Assembly (NCBI GenBank): GCA_963755195.1
Contig: CAVWIZ010000004.1
Location: forward strand, 434,001-498,000
Direction of reading: 5' to 3'
Source of the DNA: CAVQJU01 sp963755195
GTDB lineage: Bacteria; Acidobacteriota; Vicinamibacteria; Vicinamibacterales; CAVVIG01
DNA: 64,000 bases
Below, in pieces: positions 53,468 through 62,212 of the stretch (position 1 is the first letter of the stretch; every line of letters begins with the position of its first letter). The notes under the pieces are model-generated. The model was not told where the DNA came from. It saw only the letters and a list, made by a program, of their open reading frames with translations, and searched no databases. Both the position numbers and the translations under genes were made by a program.

Positions 53468-55499
53468 ATGGACGCCGACGTGTGGCGGCAAGCGAAGGGG
53501 GTCTTGGCGGAAGCCCTGCTGATTCCGCCGAACGAGCGCGACGCGCTGGTGGCCGAGCGCTGTACCGATCCGCTGCTCCGCCGCGAGGTTCAGGCGTACC
53601 TTCATCAATACGACGAAGACTTCCTCGAGAGCGTCCTGACGGTTTCCGAGACCATCGACAACGCGACGCCGTCGGAAGGTCCGGTGGCGCCGGACGTTCA
53701 CCCCGGCGAGCACATCGGCCCGTACGTCGTGCTCGAGCGGCTTGGCGCCGGCGGCATGGGCCAGGTGTTTCTCGGCAACGACACCCGCCTGCACCGCAAG
53801 GTGGCGTTGAAGTGTCTCACCGCGTCGGCCTCGGCTGGCGACTTGCGGTCGAGAATCCTCCACGAGGCGCGCGCGGCGGCGCGCGTCAACCACCCCAACA
53901 TCGCCGTCGTGCACGACGTCGTCGATCACGGTGGGCGTCCGTTTCTGGTGATGGAGTACGTCGAAGGCGAAAACCTCGCCGCGGTGCTCCGCCGCGAACG
54001 CCCGCCCATCGAGAGGATTCTCGCCATCGGCCGGCAGCTCGCCTCGGCGCTCACGGCCGCGCACGGCAAGGGCGTCATCCATCGGGATCTGAAGCCGGCG
54101 AACATCCAGGTGATGCCTGACGGGTCGGTGAAGATTCTGGACTTCGGCGTCGCGCAGGCGATGTCGATGCTTTCGACGGCAACGACGCCCGGTGCGACGA
54201 CGCCCCTGGCGACGACGACGTCGCCGGACGACCCGTCCCTGTCAACCCAGGCGTCTTTGCTGGGCGACCGCGGCGGGAAGATGCACGCGGGGACGCCAGC
54301 GTACATGTCGCCGGAACAGATGTTCGGCCGGCCGATTGATCAGCGATCAGACTTATTTAGCCTCGGCGTCATCATGTACGAGATGGCCACGGGGCATCGC
54401 CCGTACTCCGCTGAGGATCCCCTGGATGTCGTCCTCGCGCTCAGCCGGAGCTTGCTTCGGCCGACGGGCGGGGAGACAAGTCTCCCGCCGCAGGTGAACG
54501 AGGTCATCGGGAAGCTGCTCGCGGTGAAGCTGGAGGAGCGTTACCAGACGGCCGCGGAAGTCGAATCGGCGCTCATCGCGTTGATCGGGCCGGATCCGAC
54601 GCTGGTGTTGCCGGTCCGCTTTTCCGCGATGTCGATGATACGAACGGCAGCGCGCGTGACGGGACGCGTGATGGGAGTTGCGGTCCTAGTAGCTGCCGGC
54701 CTCACCTTCCTCGGATTCCTCGAGAGCGCCGCATTCAACTTTACCCTGGGTCGTGTCGCGCCATTTGATCAGGAACCGCCGACCGCGTGGATGAAATTCG
54801 GTTTGAACGCGATCGTCGTCCCGACGGTGTACCTGATTGGACTCTTCCTCGTGGTGGCAGCGGTGAGATTTGGCGTTCGCGTGTTGAGTTTGTCGCAGGG
54901 GATCGATCATCTGCTGACGACAGGGGCCGCGCGGACGACTCGTTTGGGTTCGAGGCTTGGCCTGGACGATCCGGTTGTGCTCGGACAAGCGGTCGCCGGG
55001 GTGGGCGTCATCGTGTTGGCAGCGCTCGTCTTGCACTTTTGGCCCTTCATGGCGGCGTGGGGCTCCGAATCGATCAGCACGAAACCTGCCGAACAATTCC
55101 TCCCGCTTCACAGCACCGAGAGTTACCGGTACTACCAGGGGCTCTCTCAGTTTCCTGGCCTTTGCGCTTGGCGCGGCGATCGTGCGTCTTCATCGGCTGA
55201 GGGCCAGCCAACCGGTCCGTCGGGGCGGGGCGGTCTTCGCGCTGGTGGTCGCGATGTTCGCCGTGGTGATCTTGCTGTGTCAATTGCCGTACCGAATCGC
55301 GAACAAGAACCAAATGCCGCGCGTCGATGTGGCGGGTGAGCGCTGCTACAGAATCGGTGAACAGTCTGACGATTGGCTGATCTTTTGCCCGGATAGAACG
55401 CCACCCCGCAATCGTGTCGTCAAGCGTTACGACCCGGCTGTGCGCGATGTCGGCGAGTCTCAAAGTGTTTTCGCTTTTTCGCAGAAATCTCCTCAATGA
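53468..55499 (+). CDS. Ser/Thr protein kinase with multi-span membrane domain (one frameshift)
   Basis: PknB-type kinase of about 677 residues. Motifs: LGAGGMGQVFLGND (Gly loop), KVALKCL, VIHRDLKPANIQVMPD (HRD), ILDFGVAQ (DFG), GTPAYMSPEQ (APE). An N-terminal segment (MDADVWRQAKGVLAEALLIP) is typical of sigma-coupled kinases. The C-terminal half holds at least four hydrophobic helices (VAVLVAAGLTFLGFLESAAF, AIVVPTVYLIGLFLVVAAVR, VGVIVLAALVLHFWPFMAAW, and FALVVAMFAVVILLCQLPYR after a frame change near 55150). Instead of TPRs or a propeller it ends in a short soluble tail with two Cys. It is coupled to the upstream ECF factor. Confidence 0.88.
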
Positions 55500-55509
55500 G
55501 AGGGCAATC

Positions 55510-56184
55510 ATGGCAAGACGACGTCTAGCAGTGTTGATCGTGTGGTTTGCGACATGGCCGGCGGGTGCGTTCGCCCAGGGCGACTTCATCGACTATTTGA
55601 ACCAATTCAGCGGCCCCGGACCATTCTATGGCCACATTCAGTCACTGAATCTCCGGTTGCTGTGCATGAAGGACGTCGGCAACGACTCGCACGATTTCGA
55701 TTCGTGCATCTCTGACACCGACGAGAAGATCAGAACCGTGATCGACATGAACTTTGGATTGGCTGCCAGCGGCGACAATCGGCGGTTCTCGGACGCACCA
55801 CCGCAGGATCCGCTGAATACGCTGCCGGTCCGGTCGTTCAGGGTTGGAGCCACCTACTCGTACCGCGTCAGCCCGATGCTCGACGTCGGCGCCGGCGGCG
55901 GAATCATGGTGTTGACGGGCGACGGGTTCGAGAACCAGACGCATCCGTTCTTCACGCCGTTCACCGTCTCGTTCGTGCCGCTCGGGTTCATGCGCAACGG
56001 CGCGTGGCTGAAATGGGGCAGAGTGCTGCGGATCAGGTATTCCGGACGCTACGTCCTGGGAGAGCTCAACGCGGCCAAGGACTTCCACGCGCAATCGAAC
56101 TACCTGAAGGAAGGCGAATTCAATCAGGGCTTCAACATCGGTTTCGATTTCTGGTCGTTCCTGCCCGACCTGCTCCGTCGCTGA
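55510..56184 (+). CDS. Exported, probably outer-membrane, protein of unknown function
   Basis: A 224-residue protein with a signal peptide (RLAVLIVWFATWPAGAFAQ) and a string of amphipathic beta-strands: VRSFRVGATYSYRVSPMLDV, GAGGGIMVLTGDGFE, FTVSFVPLGFMRNGAWLKWG and LRIRYSGRYVLGELNAAKDF. This suggests an 8- to 10-stranded barrel, although the last residues (FLPDLLRR) lack the usual terminal Phe. It follows the kinase gene by 10 bases and is probably cotranscribed with it. No family is recognised. Confidence 0.6.
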   Translation: MARRRLAVLIVWFATWPAGAFAQGDFIDYLNQFSGPGPFYGHIQSLNLRLLCMKDVGNDSHDFDSCISDTDEKIRTVIDMNFGLAASGDNRRFSDAPPQDPLNTLPVRSFRVGATYSYRVSPMLDVGAGGGIMVLTGDGFENQTHPFFTPFTVSFVPLGFMRNGAWLKWGRVLRIRYSGRYVLGELNAAKDFHAQSNYLKEGEFNQGFNIGFDFWSFLPDLLRR

Positions 56185-56234
56185 CGTCGTGAGGCCAGGG
56201 CCAATCCGTCGGCCCTGGCGACTCAAGTCTTATA

Positions 56235-56591
56235 TCAGTTCGGCTTCAGACGTGGAGAGGTGAAGCTGCGTTCGGCCTCGGTCGTCGTCGGGTACACCTC
56301 GAACACGGTCAGCAGCTTCGTAATTCTCAGCAGCTCTTTGTTCTTGCCGCGAACGTTCACGAACACCACGCGGCCCCCTCGCGCCCGGGACGACGTGTAG
56401 GCGTGGGCCAATGCGCCGAGGCCCGCGCTGTCGAGGTAGTTGACGTTGCGAAGATCGAGAATCAGATTGTGACAGCCCTCGTCGAGCCGGGTGGCCACGG
56501 CTTGTGCAAATGTGTCAACCGTTTCCTCCGTCAGCCGGCCGGCCGGTTCGAGGATGACGATGTTGTCGCCAATACGTTCGGCGGTAACCAT
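56235..56591 (-). CDS. STAS-domain anti-sigma-factor antagonist (SpoIIAA-like)
   Basis: A 118-residue single-domain protein. MVTAERIGDNIVILEPAGRL, TFAQAVATRLDEGCHNLILD and LRNVNYLDSAGLGALAHAYT are canonical; the Ser in DSAGLG is the phosphorylation site that controls binding to a partner kinase/anti-sigma factor. Start ATG 56591 has GGGAGAG upstream. No anti-sigma kinase is adjacent, so its partner is elsewhere. The nearby sigma/kinase pair is on the other strand. Confidence 0.92.
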   Translation of the reverse strand: MVTAERIGDNIVILEPAGRLTEETVDTFAQAVATRLDEGCHNLILDLRNVNYLDSAGLGALAHAYTSSRARGGRVVFVNVRGKNKELLRITKLLTVFEVYPTTTEAERSFTSPRLKPN

Positions 56592-56682
56592 TGGAACTCT
56601 CCCTTGCTGACACACGCGCAAAGGAGAGGCCCGAGGGGTCAGTACTGGAAATAATCCGTGCAAACCGCTCGGGACGGTAGAG

Positions 56683-56768
56683 GCGCGAACGCAAAGCGCA
56701 AAACGGGAAACGTAGAACGGACAACGTAAAGCGTTGAACGCGCAGCGTTTGGCGTTCTTTGCCCTTCA
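56683..56768 (-). repeat. Short-word repeat island, AACGYARA type (copy 2)
   Basis: Words GCGAACGCAAAGCGCAAAAC, GGGAAACGTAGAACGG and ACAACGTAAAGCG are followed by TTGAACGC, CAGCGTTTGGCGTTCTTTG on the opposite sense. It is a relative of 16797-16870 in the same orientation and ends one base from the stop codon of the haem-PQQ dehydrogenase (56770-56772). Confidence 0.7.
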
Positions 56769-56769
56769 G

Positions 56770-58667
56770 TTACTTGCCGTCCACCGAGAAGGCCAGCAGG
56801 ACGTTGCCTGGCATGCCGCCCGGCCGTGTGGTAGCCGGAGTTGAAGAAGATCATGCCGCCGCCGATCGCCGGCCCCGGGCCGTCGAGCGAGCCGCCGCGG
56901 GCCTCGACGCCGTTGACCGTCTTGTACGGGCGGATCGTGTCGAAGTCCCACAGCACGGCGCCGTCGGCCGTGGAGTAGGCGCGCATGTGGCCGTCGACCG
57001 ATCCGGAAAACGCGACGCCGGGAAACGCGCTGACCGCGGCCGACTGCGCCGGGCTGCAGCGCGCACGATCGCCGCAGCCGACGGCGGCGTGTACCAGACG
57101 CGTTCGCCCGTGTCGAGCTTCAGCGCGAACATGCCGCCGCCGCGTTGGGATCGGCGTCGGTGAACTGGCTGTACGTCAGCATGATGCGGCCGATGTCCGA
57201 CAGCGCCACGTAGACGTTCGGCGCCGTCGGTTGCCGAGCCCCACTGCACGCCGCCCATCGTGCCGCCCTCGCCGACGCGCGTCTGCCAGATCACTTCGCC
57301 CTGACGGTCGGGATCGAGCCGCATGCACGATGCCGGACTTCTGGCCGGCGACGAGCGCACGTCGCCCGTTCGACAGCGTCACGAGGATCGGCGACGCGCT
57401 GAAGTCGAAGTCGGGCCCGTTCGACGCGGGGCAGTTGGTCTTGTCGGGGAGCCGGCAGCCGACACGTAGGCGTCGGTCGTTGTCATCTGCCGGGTCCACA
57501 GAATCTTGCCGGTTTTCGAGATCGAGCGCCATGAACGCATCGCTCGTCTTCGATGGCGGGTCGCTGTAGTTGTTGCCGGTCGTGACGTAGAGCGCGTTGC
57601 GCCGGGGGTCGATCGCCGGACTGCTCCAGACGGGCGCGCCCGACGGCCCCCACAACTGCGTGCCGATCTTGTTCTTCGTCGTCGGGAACGGCACCTCGGG
57701 GATCGTGTAGGTCTTCCAGACGATGCTTGCCGGTCGACGGCGTCGAGCGCGACGTCACTGACCGCGGAAGTGGCAGCACTCGTAGGTCGGCGTGGTTCCC
57801 GCGCCTTCTTCGCCCGACGCCATCGGCACGTAGTAGCGGCCGTTGTAAAACGTCGGCGAGCCGGTGATGCGCGCGACCGGGCTAGTCTCGACCTTCGTCT
57901 TCCAGAGGAGCTTCGCCGGTCTCGGCGTCGACCGCGTACACGTTGCCGCGCCGTCGCCGAAGAACGCGGCGTTCCGCATGCCCGTCGGCGTCTTGACGCG
58001 CGCCACGCTGACGGCCGCCCGCACGGCGCGCCCGTCTCGAAAAACCAGTGGACGCAGCCGGTCGCCGCGCTCAGCGAGTAGACGACGCCGCCGGCGCTGC
58101 CGACGAACACGCGGCCGCCGACGATCGTTGACTGCGCGTTGCTCTGCAAGTCGCCGGGAAATCCGAACGCCCACTTGAGCTTCAAACGTGGCACATCGGC
58201 GGCCGTGAGCCCGGCCGTCGCGGCGTCCTGAAAGCGCGTGTTGGTGGTCGTGACGCCCCAGCCGTTCCACTTCGGGCCTGACGACGGATTGAACGCGGCT
58301 TTGTCTCCCGCGCCTCCCGGCGCCGAGCACATCGCCTGCGGCGGCGGAGCCATGCTCAGCGCGCTGGCGAACGTCTTGCCGGTGAGAAACTCGGCGATGG
58401 CGCGGCGATCGGCGGACGAACGGCCCGTCGCCATCGAGATCATCGGCCCGGTTTCGAGCGCTGCGCAGCACGCGCTCGGCGGACATCGCGCGAAGCGCGT
58501 CCCGGTCGGGCGCGCGGTCGGCGCCGCCGTCGTGACACGAGGCGCAGCTGACCTGGTAGAAGGCGGCCGGATCGGGAGCTAGTCGTCGGCGTTTGGGCGG
58601 ACAGGGGAACGGACACGGCAAACACGAGTGCCGCGGCACTCGCGCCAAGGGATCTCGATCGGTTCAT
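56770..58667 (-). CDS. Haem-PQQ dehydrogenase, polyvinyl-alcohol-dehydrogenase-like (many frameshifts)
   Basis: Exported quinohaemoprotein of about 630 residues, reconstructed across at least eight frame changes. A signal peptide (MNRSRSLGASAAALVFAVSV) precedes a cytochrome c domain (DPAAFYQVSCASCHDGGADR, with CASCH). The propeller begins FNPSSGPKWNGWGVTTTNTR and includes VFVGSAGGVVYSLSAATGCV, ALYVTTGNNYSDPP, RRALVAGQKSGIVHA and GEGGTMGGVQWGSA, a pattern shared with polyvinyl alcohol dehydrogenase. It ends GNVLLAFSVDGK before TAA 56770-56772. Every segment is conserved, so sequencing error is more likely than decay, but the density of breaks leaves some doubt. Substrate unknown. Confidence 0.75.
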
Positions 58668-58717
58668 GTCGCGAAATGTAGCATATCGGCGTGGAGGCAT
58701 GAGTAATCGAGACGGGA

Positions 58718-58766
58718 GGTAATCGGGGTAATCGGGTAATTGGGTAATTGGGTAATTGGGTAGGTA
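58718..58766 (+). repeat. GGGTAATT tandem 8-mers (about six copies)
   Basis: The 8-base words are GGTAATCG, then GGTAATCG after one extra G, GGTAATTG three times and GGTAGGTA. Four or more GGG runs are spaced by five bases on the plus strand, a G-quadruplex-type motif. It lies between the divergent haem-PQQ dehydrogenase and tlpA-like genes. The same 8-mer in reverse orientation occurs at 60191-60234. Confidence 0.9.
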
Positions 58767-58799
58767 TTCACTGATCGAACGTCGTGTAATAATTGGCCC

Positions 58800-59634
58800 A
58801 TGAATTCCAGACGAGCGCTTGGCGTCGGGGCGTTGCTCATGCTGGTCGCGGCCGTGTGGATGGCCGCGCGCGTCGCGCGGCGTTCGGACGTTTCGGGGCC
58901 GGACGCCGCCGCTGACTGGGCGAGCCGTCCGAAGATCGCGCTGCAGTTCTACCGCGATCCGACGCCGGTCGGCTCCGTCGCGATGACCGACGTCGACGGC
59001 CGCGCGATCTCTTCGGCCGACTGGCGCGGCAAAGTCATCATCGTCAATTTCTGGGCCACGTGGTGTCCGCCCTGCCGCGCGGAGATCCCGGACCTGATCG
59101 CGCTCCAGAACAAGTACAAAGACCACCTGCAAATCATCGGCATCTCAGACGACGACGACCCGCCCGAGACGGTCAAGAAGTGGGCCGTGGAGCACAACAT
59201 CAACTATCCGATTGTGATGAACACGCCCGAACTGCGGAAGGTGTTTACCGGTGTCACGGCGCTGCCGACCTCGTTCCTCGTCGACCGCCAGTCGCGCATC
59301 GCCATGCGGCACGTGGGGATGCTGATGGCCTCGACGACCGAGGCCGAAACGCGGTCGCTGGCCGGATTGCCGGTCAACGCGTCGATTGAGGAAATCGACA
59401 AAGACAAGCCGACCAAGCTCGCGAACGCCGCGCAGGCTGACTGAGATTCCCGGGGTCGATCTCGCGAAGCTCTCCAAGGAGAAGCGGGTCGCTGCCATTC
59501 AGAAGCTCAACGACGAGGCCTGCACGTGCGGCTGCAATCTGACGGTCGCGAGATGCCGTGTCGACGACCCGAGCTGTGCCATCAGCCTGCCGCGCGCCAA
59601 AGAGATTGTCGCCGCCATCGTCGGCGGCGACTAG
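58800..59634 (+). CDS. TlpA-like thioredoxin-fold disulfide reductase with Cys-rich C-terminus (one frameshift)
   Basis: Membrane-anchored periplasmic thioredoxin of about 277 residues. An N-terminal helix (GVGALLMLVAAVWMAARVAR) is followed by VAMTDVDGRAISSADWRGKV and the active site IIVNFWATWCPPCRAEIPDL (WCPPC). The cis-Pro lies in VTALPTSFLVDR. After a frame change near 59440 the C-terminal region reads KLSKEKRVAAIQKLNDEACT and CGCNLTVARCRVDDPSC, a Cys-rich tail I have seen on similar acidobacterial and deltaproteobacterial proteins. Likely role: thiol reduction for cytochrome c or metal-site assembly. Its stop overlaps a convergent small gene by 4 bases. Confidence 0.87.
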
Positions 59635-59864
59635 GAGCGTCCGCCTCCAGCCGGACGTCGCGACCGGCCGCGTTCGGCACCACCGGTGAGCCAGGCCTCG
59701 AGCTTTTCGTCGAGCTGGTCGGTGGCTCGCGAGCGGCACCGTTCGAGCGTCGATTCTTCGACAAGCACCTCGACAGGTCCGCGAAACTCCGCTCGCCACG
59801 CGCCGTTCTTGCTCTTCGTGTAGTCGACGCGTTCCTGAAACGCCTTAATGGTCTTGAACAACAT
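59631..59864 (-). CDS. Small hypothetical protein
   Basis: A 77-residue basic protein (MLFKTIKAFQERVDYTKSKN, RAEFRGPVEVLVEESTLERC, LDEKLEAWLTGG). It is probably alpha-beta and soluble; the Arg/Gly-rich end (RGRSRRPAGGGRS) is low complexity. It is convergent with the thioredoxin gene with a 4-base overlap. No family is recognised. The start ATG 59864 is preceded by GGGAGG, supporting real expression. Confidence 0.55.
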   Translation of the reverse strand: MLFKTIKAFQERVDYTKSKNGAWRAEFRGPVEVLVEESTLERCRSRATDQLDEKLEAWLTGGAERGRSRRPAGGGRS

Positions 59865-59950
59865 GGCGGGCCTCCCAATCGACGAAACGCGACGACGATG
59901 CCATCGTCATCTCAACGAGTCAAGAGGTGAGTATCGCCGCGAAGCGGGCG

Positions 59951-60155
59951 CTAGCGCTGCTTCGATGCTTCGAGTCGCATGAGGCGTGTGTCGTGAGCGG
60001 CGATGTCGGTCTTGATCTCCGCTTCTAGGGCGTCTACCCGCCCTCCCAGTGCCTTGTGACCTTCGGCTATGACCTTTAAATGCCTTGAGGATTTCCGCGT
60101 CGCGCGTCTCGCGGACGCCGATCCTACCATCGTCGAGGAGCACGGGGCGTGCCAA
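59951..60155 (-). CDS. Small coiled-coil protein (one frameshift)
   Basis: About 67 residues after joining two frames near 60080: MARPVLLDDGRIGVRETRDA followed by VIAEGHKALGGRVDALEAEI and KTDIAAHDTRLMRLEASKQR. The heptad pattern (a/d Leu, Val, Ile) predicts a coiled coil. Such short coiled-coil ORFs with a KVIAEGH motif recur in Acidobacteriota genomes as I recall, without known function. Confidence 0.5.
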
Positions 60156-60190
60156 CTGGTGAGCGTGAGTGTTCGGTAACGCCTTGCGGC

Positions 60191-60234
60191 GATCACCCGA
60201 TCACTCGATTACCCGATTACCCGATTACCCGATC
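60191..60234 (-). repeat. GATTACCC tandem 8-mers (5.5 copies), G-rich on the cysH sense strand
   Basis: Exact 8-base units: GATCACCC, GATCACTC, GATTACCC three times, then GATC. On the minus strand they read GGGTAATC. The array touches the TAG of cysH (60234-60236). It is the inverted relative of 58718-58766. Confidence 0.92.
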
Positions 60235-60890
60235 TACTTCGTTGGCTGAATGTGAATCCCGCACTCGAGCTTCTGGCCCTGCCAGCGGCCGGACCGCGGG
60301 TCGTTCGGGTCGAGCGGGAGCGTCGTGCACGGCTCGCAGCCGATGCTCGTGTAGCCGAGCTCGTAGAGCGGCAGCAGGGGGATGTCGTGATCCTTGGCGT
60401 ACCGCCAGACGTCTCGCGTGGTCCAGGCAGCAAGCGGCGCGATCTTCCTGATCGCATTGCCGCTCGGCAGGCGAAATGGCTCGACTTCCTTGAGATTGGC
60501 GCGGCTGGCGGACTGATCGCGGCGGAGCGCCGTAAACCACACGTCGTAGTGCTCGAGCGAGGAGAAGAGCGGGCCCACCTTGTGGCGCGCGCAGCACGCG
60601 TCGGTGCTCTCAATTTCCCAGAGCCCGACTTTGGGCTCGGCGGCGCGCAGGTTGACGAGGTTCAGCTGATAACGCTCGACCATCCGATCGCGATACTCGA
60701 GGGTCTGCGCGAAGTGGTGGAACGTATCGAGAAACAGTACCGGGATGTCCGGCCGTACCCGCCGAATCAGGTCGGTCAACACGACGCACTCCGACTGAAA
60801 GCTCGACGTGACGGCCGGCCGGGCCGCACCCTCCAGCTGTTCCGCGATCAGCTCGGCGGCGGAGGCGGCCAGGGTGGTGACGTCGCTCAT
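60234..60890 (-). CDS. cysH: Phosphoadenylyl/adenylyl-sulfate reductase (4Fe-4S type)
   Basis: Reduces activated sulfate to sulfite. The 218-residue protein shows the substrate loop TSSFQSECVVLTDLIRRVRP, then DACCARHKVGPL (CC) and GCEPCTTLPLDPND (CxxC), and ends with the catalytic Cys in LECGIHIQP. The CC...CxxC set binds a 4Fe-4S cluster, which marks adenylyl-sulfate (APS) reductases; the enterobacterial PAPS enzyme lacks it. ATG 60890 overlaps the cysN stop (ATGA). It is third in cysD-cysN-cysH, and direct use of APS fits the absence of a cysC domain on CysN. Confidence 0.93.
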   Translation of the reverse strand: MSDVTTLAASAAELIAEQLEGAARPAVTSSFQSECVVLTDLIRRVRPDIPVLFLDTFHHFAQTLEYRDRMVERYQLNLVNLRAAEPKVGLWEIESTDACCARHKVGPLFSSLEHYDVWFTALRRDQSASRANLKEVEPFRLPSGNAIRKIAPLAAWTTRDVWRYAKDHDIPLLPLYELGYTSIGCEPCTTLPLDPNDPRSGRWQGQKLECGIHIQPTK

Positions 60891-62212
60891 TTCAGGATCT
60901 CCTCGAGCGCGAGCCGGACGGCTTCGACGGCGGCGGCGTCGGTGGGCGCGCCGCGCGCAATCTGCGCCAGGCGCTCGGCCGCGCTCGGCCGCGCCAGCGT
61001 CGCCCCCCGTTCGTGGACCGCGTTCGAGATCATGCCCGCGCCGGCCGTGAAATTGGTGGCCGGATCGATCAGGATGAAGCTGCCGGTAAAGCGGCTGTCG
61101 GCATAGCGATCGAAGACAATCGGCTTGGCCGTGGTGACGGTCACCGAGCCGATTTGGTTGAGCACCAGGCCGTGGTTGACCTCCGCCGTCACGACGCGCG
61201 TCGCCTGCTTCAGCAGATACACGCGCGCCGGATCGAGCGGGCGCTCGTCCATCCACACCATCTCGGCCTCAAAACGATTCGACACCGACGGCTGCACGCT
61301 GAGGGCGACCGGCTGGGAATCGGCGACGAACATGTCGCCGCGGCTGATGTCGATCTCGTCCCCGATCGTCAGGGTCACCGACATCGGCGCGTGCGCCATC
61401 TCCAGATCGCCGTCCCAGGTGACGATGCGTTTGATCGTGCTCGAGCGGCCCGACGGCAGCACCGTCACGGTATCGCCGATGCGGACGGTGCCCGACGCAA
61501 TCTGCCCCGCGTACCCGCGGAACGCATCGTCCGGACGGAGCACGAGCTGCACCGGGAAGCGGAACGGTTTGGCGGATGAGTTGCGATCCACTTCGACGGT
61601 TTCCAGGAACTCGAGCAGGCTCTTCTCGTCGAACCACGGCGTGCGATCGCTTTTCGTGATGACGTTGTCGCCGTGCAGGGCGCTGATCGGAATCGGGTGA
61701 TAGTTGGCCCCGCGCAGCAGATCCTCGAAGTCGTCGCAGATGCCGTCAAACACACTGCGGTCGAAATCGACCAGATCCATCTTGTTGATGGCGAGGACGA
61801 AGTCGTTGATGCCGAGCAGCCGCGCGATCTTCGCGTGCCGGCGCGACTGCGTGCGGACGCCGTTTCTGGCGTCGACGAGCAGCACGGCCACGTCGGCCGT
61901 CGACGCGCCGGTCGCCATGTTGCGCGTGTACTGCTCGTGGCCCGGCGTGTCGGCCAGAATGAACTTGCGTCGCGCCGTGGCGAAATACCGGTAGGCCACG
62001 TCTATGGTGATGCCCTGCTCGCGCTCGGCCTTCAGGCCGTCGGTGAACAGCGAGAAGTCAATCGGCCCCGCGACGCGGTTCTTCGACGCCTTCTCGACCG
62101 ACTGCACCTGGTCTTCGTAGACGGCGCGCGAGTCGTACAGCAGGCGTCCGATGAGCGTGCTCTTCCCGTCGTCGACGCTCCCGGCCGTGCAGATGCGGAG
62201 CAGTCCCGACAT
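60887..62212 (-). CDS. cysN: Sulfate adenylyltransferase, GTPase subunit
   Basis: Large subunit of ATP sulfurylase, coupling GTP hydrolysis to APS formation. The 441-residue protein has G1 CTAGSVDDGKSTLIGRLLYD, the switch I region EREQGITIDVAYRYF, G3 ILADTPGHEQYTRNMATGAS and G4 AINKMDLVDF, followed by two beta-barrel domains (PVQLVLRPDDAFRGYAGQIA). It ends without an APS-kinase (CysC) extension. The start forms TAATG with the cysD stop and the stop overlaps cysH, so all three are translationally coupled. Confidence 0.95.
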   Translation of the reverse strand: MSGLLRICTAGSVDDGKSTLIGRLLYDSRAVYEDQVQSVEKASKNRVAGPIDFSLFTDGLKAEREQGITIDVAYRYFATARRKFILADTPGHEQYTRNMATGASTADVAVLLVDARNGVRTQSRRHAKIARLLGINDFVLAINKMDLVDFDRSVFDGICDDFEDLLRGANYHPIPISALHGDNVITKSDRTPWFDEKSLLEFLETVEVDRNSSAKPFRFPVQLVLRPDDAFRGYAGQIASGTVRIGDTVTVLPSGRSSTIKRIVTWDGDLEMAHAPMSVTLTIGDEIDISRGDMFVADSQPVALSVQPSVSNRFEAEMVWMDERPLDPARVYLLKQATRVVTAEVNHGLVLNQIGSVTVTTAKPIVFDRYADSRFTGSFILIDPATNFTAGAGMISNAVHERGATLARPSAAERLAQIARGAPTDAAAVEAVRLALEEILK

